A stretch of DNA of 64,000 bases from Platerodrilus igneus. Lineage: Eukaryota; Arthropoda; Insecta; Coleoptera; Lycidae. The notes under the pieces were generated by a model that was given only the letters and a program-made list of their open reading frames with translations, ran no database searches and was not told where the DNA came from. The number at the start of each line of letters is the position of its first letter. Within the stretch, counting starts at the first letter, position 1. A program made the translations under genes and the position numbers. The DNA lies in NCBI GenBank assembly GCA_036346225.1, contig JARFIW010001469.1:12060001-12124000 (forward strand), given 5' to 3'. Shown here piece by piece: positions 58,496 through 64,000 of this stretch.

Positions 58496-59821
58496 CTGGG
58501 TGCTTCAAAAAAATGTATACACACTTTAAACTATTGTAGTTTTCCCGCACTACAAAGCTAATGTTATATTTCTTCGCCAGGTGCCAGCATAATCGTCCCT
58601 CTATGTTATATTATCAGTTGGAATTTGTAATATCAACATGGCGGACGTACGTTTGAGTTTTGAAGAACGTAAGCAGGTTATTAAACTGGAAGTTTGAGAA
58701 TGTAAATGTTCAAAGATAGTGGAGAAGAGAGTATGATACAGAACCACCTTCAAGATTAACAATTACACGCATACGAGACAAATTCGAAGTTCATGGAACA
58801 GTGTGTGATGTGCATAAAGGTCATTCAGGTCGGCCTCGAACAGCTACAAGTGATGAGTCATCAACGACAGTCTTGGAACTGTTTCAACGCTCTCCTAACA
58901 AATCTTCAAGGCAAGGGACACGTGAAAGTGATGTAAGCGCTAGCAGCGTGCTACGCATTCTGAAGAGAGGCAAGTATCGTGTTTACATTCCAAGGCTGGT
59001 GCAACAGCTATATGACAACGATCCAGATCGAAGGTTGCAATTTTGTGAATGGATTCAGGAGATGGTGATACGTGAACCGGGATTTATGGGTAGCATCATT
59101 TGGTCGGATGAAGCCCAATTCAAACTTAATGGAACTGTCAATAGGCACAATTGTGTTTACTGGTGTGAAGAAAATCCTCACATTACAATTGAAAAAGCTG
59201 TGAATTTGCCTGGTGTAAATGTGTGGTGCGGTTTGTCTTCAAGGGAACTCATTAGACCTTTTCGATTTGAAGGCACTGTAACTGGTATTAATTACCTAAC
59301 AATGCTTGCTGACTCCATATTTCCTGCCATTCGTGCATTATACGGTAATGATGATTTTTATTTTCAACAAGATGGTGCTCCGCCGCACTATCACAGGGAC
59401 GTACGAGCTTACCTGGATCAAAATTTGTCGGGCCAGTGGATAGGACGCAGGGGGCCAATCGAGTTTCCAGCACGCTCTCCAGATCTTACACCACTGGATT
59501 TCTTCTTGTGGGTCACAGTAAAAGATGAGGTGTACAAACGTAAACCACGTAACCTAGACATTCTTTGGAATGAGATTCAAGCAGTGTGTAGAGAAATCTC
59601 ATTGAACGTTTTGATACGATGTACAGAATCTGTGGTGACTCGTACTCAGAATTGTATTGATGCTGCAGGTCACCAATTTGAACAGTATTAACATTTGTTA
59701 TTCATGTTTCATTTACATTGGACTTTCAGCTTTCTATTTTCCTGAAATTTAACTTTGTAGAACGGTAAATAAATTTTTTATGGAAGTTCAAAGTGTGTAT
59801 ACATTTTTTTGAAGCACCCAG
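58496..59821 (+). mobile_element. Mariner-type transposon (DD41D), complete ends
   Basis: The 1326-bp element has near-perfect inverted ends of about 37 bases: CTGGGTGCTTCAAAAAAATG then TATACACACTTT at both ends. TA target duplications lie at 58494-58495 and 59822-59823. One transposase gene fills it. The well-kept ends and few coding lesions suggest a fairly recent insertion. Confidence 0.92.
58638..59691 (+). pseudogene. DD41D mariner transposase, one frameshift and one stop
   Basis: It starts MADVRLSFEERKQVIKL at 58638. A one-base slip near 58690 and a TAG near 58722 (likely CAG) precede EPPSRLTITRIRDKFEVHG, and the frame is open from there to a TAA at 59689. The helix-turn-helix region has GHSGRPRTATSDES. 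Catalytic residues are visible in IIWSDEAQFKLNG, FYFQQDGAPPHYH and SPDLTPLDFFLW, with 41 residues between the second and third Asp. The total would be about 350 residues. DD41D spacing is known from the rosa-type mariners. Confidence 0.9.
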
Positions 59822-59823
59822 TA

Positions 59824-60236
59824 TATATCATTTATAGGTACTCTGTTTTTCTTTTATTGTGTTTTTATTTTGAGGTGTTTCATCTTTTAGCTTACTGTAG
59901 GATTTATTTATTAGATTGATTCCCTTATAGGCTATTTTAAGATTGTGCTTGTTTAGTAATTTTTGAAAATTTTCGGATAGGTTTGGTATATATGGCATGG
60001 TTATGTATTTTATGTTAGGATTGTTTATTTTTGAATTTTCTATCTGACTGCAATTATAATAGTTTATGATACGGTTTTTGAAAATATTGTTTATAAGAAG
60101 CTATGAATAATTATTTTCAAGTAGGATGTTCTTAGCTTCTGTTATAGCTTCATGCCTGTATTCCAGATCTGACAATTTTATAGCCCTATCAGCCATGCCT
60201 ATTATAACCGAATTCTTTTGCGTTAACGGATGTTGA
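59824..60236 (-). pseudogene. Penelope-like element, reverse-transcriptase C-terminal region
   Basis: From about 60236 the minus strand reads QHPLTQKNSVIIGMADRAIK, LSDLEYRHEAITEAKNILLE, NNYS, then after a stop ITMPYIPNLSENFQKLLNKH, LKIAYKGINLINKSYSKLKD. This is the region after the Penelope reverse transcriptase core (HP..K...RAi..L....N.YP; PYI..ls). The adjoining GIY-YIG domain is mostly missing, then its last residues appear at 58493. The 5' end is truncated. Confidence 0.7.
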
Positions 60237-61529
60237 AATTTAACTGGGGTGAGTACTAAATTCGTAAAAATCGACGCGCGAGCGACAGACTGGGAACATA
60301 GAATGAGGAATTCTTGAGAATTACCCGTTTTGAGGACAAAAGCGACGTGCCGGCTTTTTGCTATATATACCGAGATGAATATAAACAAGCCCTCTTAGAC
60401 TTTTGACGATTCGATGCGTTAAAAGCTCTTACATCCGCGACTTGATTGAAGATGTTAAACAGTGCATTTTAGTTTGAGAAAATAATTTAAAATTTTGCTC
60501 GTATATTTTAGTGATTCAAAATAGTTGGTTATTTACGTGCTAACATGAATGTACTTCAGTGCACTTAGATACAAGGTAATAAAATTTAGTTTCACTGTAC
60601 CAATTAGCAAAATTTACAACGACAAATGTATACACAAAAGTAGGCAGTTTTGGCGTATATTGGTGAAAGAAGTATGAAGTTATTTGCTATTTTTCGGGGT
60701 GTTAATAATTAAATGGTTCAAATACGTGTCTGGATCCACGAAACAAGGGTCAGATATACATAGATGAGTTCCGGAAAAGCCCAGCAACAACTTTAAATAA
60801 ATGGTGATGGAGAAAATTTTAAAAGCGTTGAGAATTAGAAGCTGTAAATATAATCCTGTTGGAATGGTGTGATTAACTAAAGGGACGATGTACTTTGAAG
60901 CTACGAGGACAGTAACCTTCAGGTAAATTATACTATTTTGTTTGACATTTTTGTGTGTGTTGAATAACTTTATAATTGATTTACTTTAAATGGACATTAG
61001 TGAAATGGTACTAACCATAAAATTTTAATTTTAAGATGAAATTTGCTTGTTGAAGTAGAAAGGGGTATTTAGTTTTGATTTTCGGTAATATGATGAAAAT
61101 TTGGGTATGTCTTTGAGCTCAATTAGACGAACCTGGTTAATTAACGTAAAGGGTGGTAGATGCTCCTTTATACTCAGACTCCGGTCTGCTTATATTGTTA
61201 TATTAATTAGTAGGCATCCAACAAGGACTTTAATTTTGGATGCACATTAAAATGATAATAAAATTAATCTTGAAATTCTTTTAAAACTGAAATTTATGCT
61301 GAGTTTTAATTTTGAAATTTTAATGTATTCTGAATATTGATGTAAATAGAGTTAACGTTGATGTTTTTGGTAGGAATGTGTTGTTTTTTTTTTGAATGAG
61401 GAGGTTTATAACATTAGGTGAGCAGCCGAGGCGAAAAGAGGATCACAGCCGTTTATGACGCCCAATCTGTGGGACTAGAATTTTTTGTTGAAAGGACCCA
61501 GTTCCCGCATTCAAAGGAGTATATCACAG

Positions 61530-61531
<2 letters not shown>
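60237..61531. other. No gene recognised
   Basis: Mostly AT-rich. A CG-containing patch at 60270-60440 includes CTATATATACCG (near 60361), which could be a TATA element of a promoter-like or LTR-like sequence, but nothing identifies it. The segment 61420-61530 is less AT-rich and unassigned. Confidence 0.35.

Positions 61532-61571
<40 letters not shown>
61532..61571. repeat. (AT)n microsatellite
   Basis: About 20 AT units. ATACAGGGTGGTCCGG, a Tc1/mariner-like end motif, follows at 61576. Confidence 0.95.
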
Positions 61572-61574
<3 letters not shown>

Positions 61575-62622
61575 GATATACAGGGTGGTCCGGTTTTCAT
61601 TACAATTTTCATTACAATAATTAATACAACTTAAGATCACGTACTAGCAATTACGTTGGAGATCTAAGCGCGATCTAAGATCTAAGAGCAAGAGAGCTTT
61701 AATATCTTTCTCAGAGTATTTATACGCTTTTCACACCCCTCACGGAACGTCTCTTCATCGAAAAGCTTATTTTTAAAATCAATTTTACAAATTTTGAACG
61801 TAACGTCTGAAAAATTCCGAGATTATTATAATGATACACTGAAATTCGTTTAATACCTCAACGGATGCGAGCTTCTCAAAACTGCTAGCTTTAGACCAAT
61901 GATATAGCTTTCCCCCGTTATAACGCTCCACCTCTCAGCTATCTTTCTCCGTTCCACCCATATTTATTGTCTCTTTTAGAAACCCCTCTCAAGTTACAGA
62001 AAATCGATATTGTTGTTGGCCTTCACATCTCCGTGTATTTTAAGCGTGACTTGTAACCAACGCTTTCTTATACGTTTCTCTGTCTGTTTTACATTATAGA
62101 TCGTTCATTTCGCTTAGTCTTCAAAGCACTTGTTATTTTTAGCAGTTTGTCAAACCGACCGTTGCAAACAATTTTTAGAATTTTATGCCAACGTTTATTT
62201 AAGTTGTATGAACTTGACATTTAACTAAAAGGTGCTTTTTCGAAGCCACTTGTTGTTTAAAATAACAATTCCCAGTTTATCCCCTTCTTAGGATTAATAA
62301 ACGAACGTTTTCGTTTATTTAAATGGGAATATGCGTTTAAATTATTGATTTTCTATACTTGAAAGCTCCGTTTTTGATTCCATGCGCTTGATCTTAACTT
62401 ATTACAACTAATCATGCGTATTCTTGAGTTTTATGTACCCTAAAGCTTCTTCCCTTTATGCAGTTTTAACATTCTAATTTAGAAATACAAAATATGTTAA
62501 TAACTGTCCGTCTTCACTATCTATACTGATTAATTTGGTGCGTAAATAAATTGTTCCTATTTCCTATATACACAGTTGTTAAAATTATATTGTCTAGACC
62601 TACTTAACCTATAAATCCACGT

Positions 62623-62623
<1 letters not shown>
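61572..62623. other. No gene recognised
   Basis: About 1 kb between two AT microsatellites, with no coding or paired terminal repeats found. Confidence 0.5.

Positions 62624-62667
<44 letters not shown>
62624..62667. repeat. (AT)n microsatellite
   Basis: About 22 AT units. Confidence 0.95.
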
Positions 62668-62671
<4 letters not shown>

Positions 62672-63354
62672 TATTGATATGATAACGCCGTACTCGGTGT
62701 CAATGACGTTTTCTATAACTCCTCCTTTCTGTGTTTTCCAATCAAATTTAAATCTCACTAATTTTATTATTATGCCACGGCTAGCTTTTACTACTCTACA
62801 CAGAATGTATAACGTTACGATGATCAATTTTTTTCTTTTTCGACCTTTTTGATTACCTATTTGTTTGAATTATAGAACGAAGTTAATTAATTTCATATAA
62901 TGAAAAGAAATATTATTTACAAGTCCTCAATCAATCAATATCATAAGTATTATTTATCCCCAAATTTATATGCTTTGCAACCAATCTAAAGTCACCAAAA
63001 ACTACCCTTTTTCCCAAAGAAACCTTCAACGTTCTAGATCCCTTTATTATCTTACGTACTTTTAACGTATGCAATGTTTATTGCTGACTTTGTTACACTT
63101 TTTATATAAATTGAATAAATTCAGGATTGAAATTCAAATTTAAAAAAATATCTTGAAACTAATTAGATCTGACCTGTTACAGGTTGTTCATCGGCTTGTG
63201 TATCAACAATCCTTTGTTGTCCTCATTCATATATCACTGCTCTGTTTTCCATAAATTACTTCGTTTTTTTTTTATTGATTTTCGCAACTCAAAATTGTAC
63301 CAGAATTGTACCAAAATCGTCAAAGCTGATTTGAAATATTATATTAATCCATTT
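62668..63354. other. No gene recognised
   Basis: AT-rich DNA; small open frames here show no family pattern. Confidence 0.5.
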
Positions 63355-63605
63355 AAAATATCCCCACATTCGAATTATTATATCTATCCACACATTTAAA
63401 GTATTATACCATCAATTAGAATTGTCATCAACACATTAGGAATTATAAAAAAATGTATCATCCATTAGAATTATTATATCTATCCACATTCGGATTTATT
63501 ATGAACCAATTAGAAATTATTGTCATCACATTCGAAATTATTATTATCCAACTAGGATTAGGATTATAAAAAATGTACCATACATTCGGAATTATTCTCC
63601 ACCAG
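63355..63605. repeat. Degenerate AT-rich tandem repeat
   Basis: Variants of ATTAGAATTATTATATCTAT and CCACATTCGGA recur about seven times with changing spacing (roughly 25-50 bases). Confidence 0.65.
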
Positions 63606-63727
63606 TTAGGAGACCTATTATTATATTATTAGTTTAAATAAATTACCCCAAATTCTACTCACGTTAAACGGCAAAAGAAGTTTTCATATTTGTAGCACTA
63701 TTATCACTTGATATATTTATTTAAATA

Positions 63728-63964
63728 TTAAAAAATTACGCGTGACTTTTTTGATTTACAATAACGCAGTTTTGCCCTGCTTGAGTTTAAACTGAGCTCT
63801 CTTATCATTGCTTGCATGTGGGCTGGGTTTTCAACAAGTCTTGTTGATATCTTAACAAACAAGGTCTCTGTATTCCATGCATTTGAAGTGGTTTCTGATG
63901 TAATATACTTGACTTTCTGTGTATTGTGTTTATTTGATACCTTATTATTTGCTATCTTGACCAT
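63728..63964 (-). CDS. Small unidentified open frame
   Basis: 78 codons from an ATG at 63964, MVKIANNKVSNKHNTQKVKY to KLRYCKSKKSRVIF, with a protein-like residue mix (ETTSNAWNTETLFVKISTRL). It has no recognised domain. It could be the last exon of a gene extending beyond the window or a transposon remnant. Confidence 0.25.
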   Translation of the reverse strand: MVKIANNKVSNKHNTQKVKYITSETTSNAWNTETLFVKISTRLVENPAHMQAMIRELSLNSSRAKLRYCKSKKSRVIF

Positions 63965-64000
63965 ACGTTGTTTTGTTTAGGTATCGTCTTTTCCATATTA

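Noticed and set aside
63355..63605. CRISPR-like array
   Set aside because: Units are degenerate and unevenly spaced, without constant repeats and unique spacers, and the DNA is from an insect nucleus.

Overview
The window is AT-rich nuclear DNA from an insect. Evidence for an insect: a six-exon cytochrome P450 of the CYP9 type, very short introns (45-58 nt), and an insect mix of transposons (copia with a half-tRNA initiator-Met primer site, gypsy, BEL/Pao, piggyBac, hAT, Harbinger, mariner, Penelope-like, CR1-like LINEs). A beetle is plausible but not shown. Nearly all the rest is layered mobile-element debris, mostly broken by stops and frameshifts.

Layout. 1-6050: a PIF/Harbinger element (DDE transposase on +, Myb-like protein on -). 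Its transposase is split by an intronless, decayed copy of a host SGSM1/2-type RabGAP gene, and the presumed intron of its Myb gene holds a 2.7-kb hAT element with an 8-bp target duplication. 6980-10945: a CR1/Jockey-type LINE with intact ORF1 and broken ORF2. 11147-12266: decayed coding DNA, a degenerate minisatellite and a 300-bp tRNA-derived SINE. 12267-23516: a copia element (-) holding a piggyBac-like element in its gag; that piggyBac holds a nearly full-length LINE. 23617-24553: three phase-matched exons of an unidentified membrane-like protein. 24801-26614: an apparently intact P450 gene with two probable GC-AG introns. 27388-33451: a complete-ended gypsy element (Gypsy1, 5-bp target duplication) holding a solo LTR, itself holding a SINE, plus a MITE inside one long terminal repeat.

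33635-50890: a second gypsy family (Gypsy2) arranged as pol-LTR-gag twice, so that three partial copies appear to share two LTRs. The middle copy is opened by an RTE-like LINE fragment, a + strand piggyBac (itself opened by a LINE), a USP16/45-type deubiquitinase retrocopy, a mariner-like element and a BEL/Pao element. 50890-52855: gag and protease of a third gypsy family fused to Gypsy2. 52860-64000 is mostly featureless, with two damaged SINE copies, a DD41D mariner inside a Penelope-like remnant, AT microsatellites and a degenerate tandem repeat.

Only the P450 looks like a working host gene. Nested insertions, target duplications and reading frames that close up across insertions give a relative order of events. 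All family assignments come from reading motifs by eye; no database search was possible.
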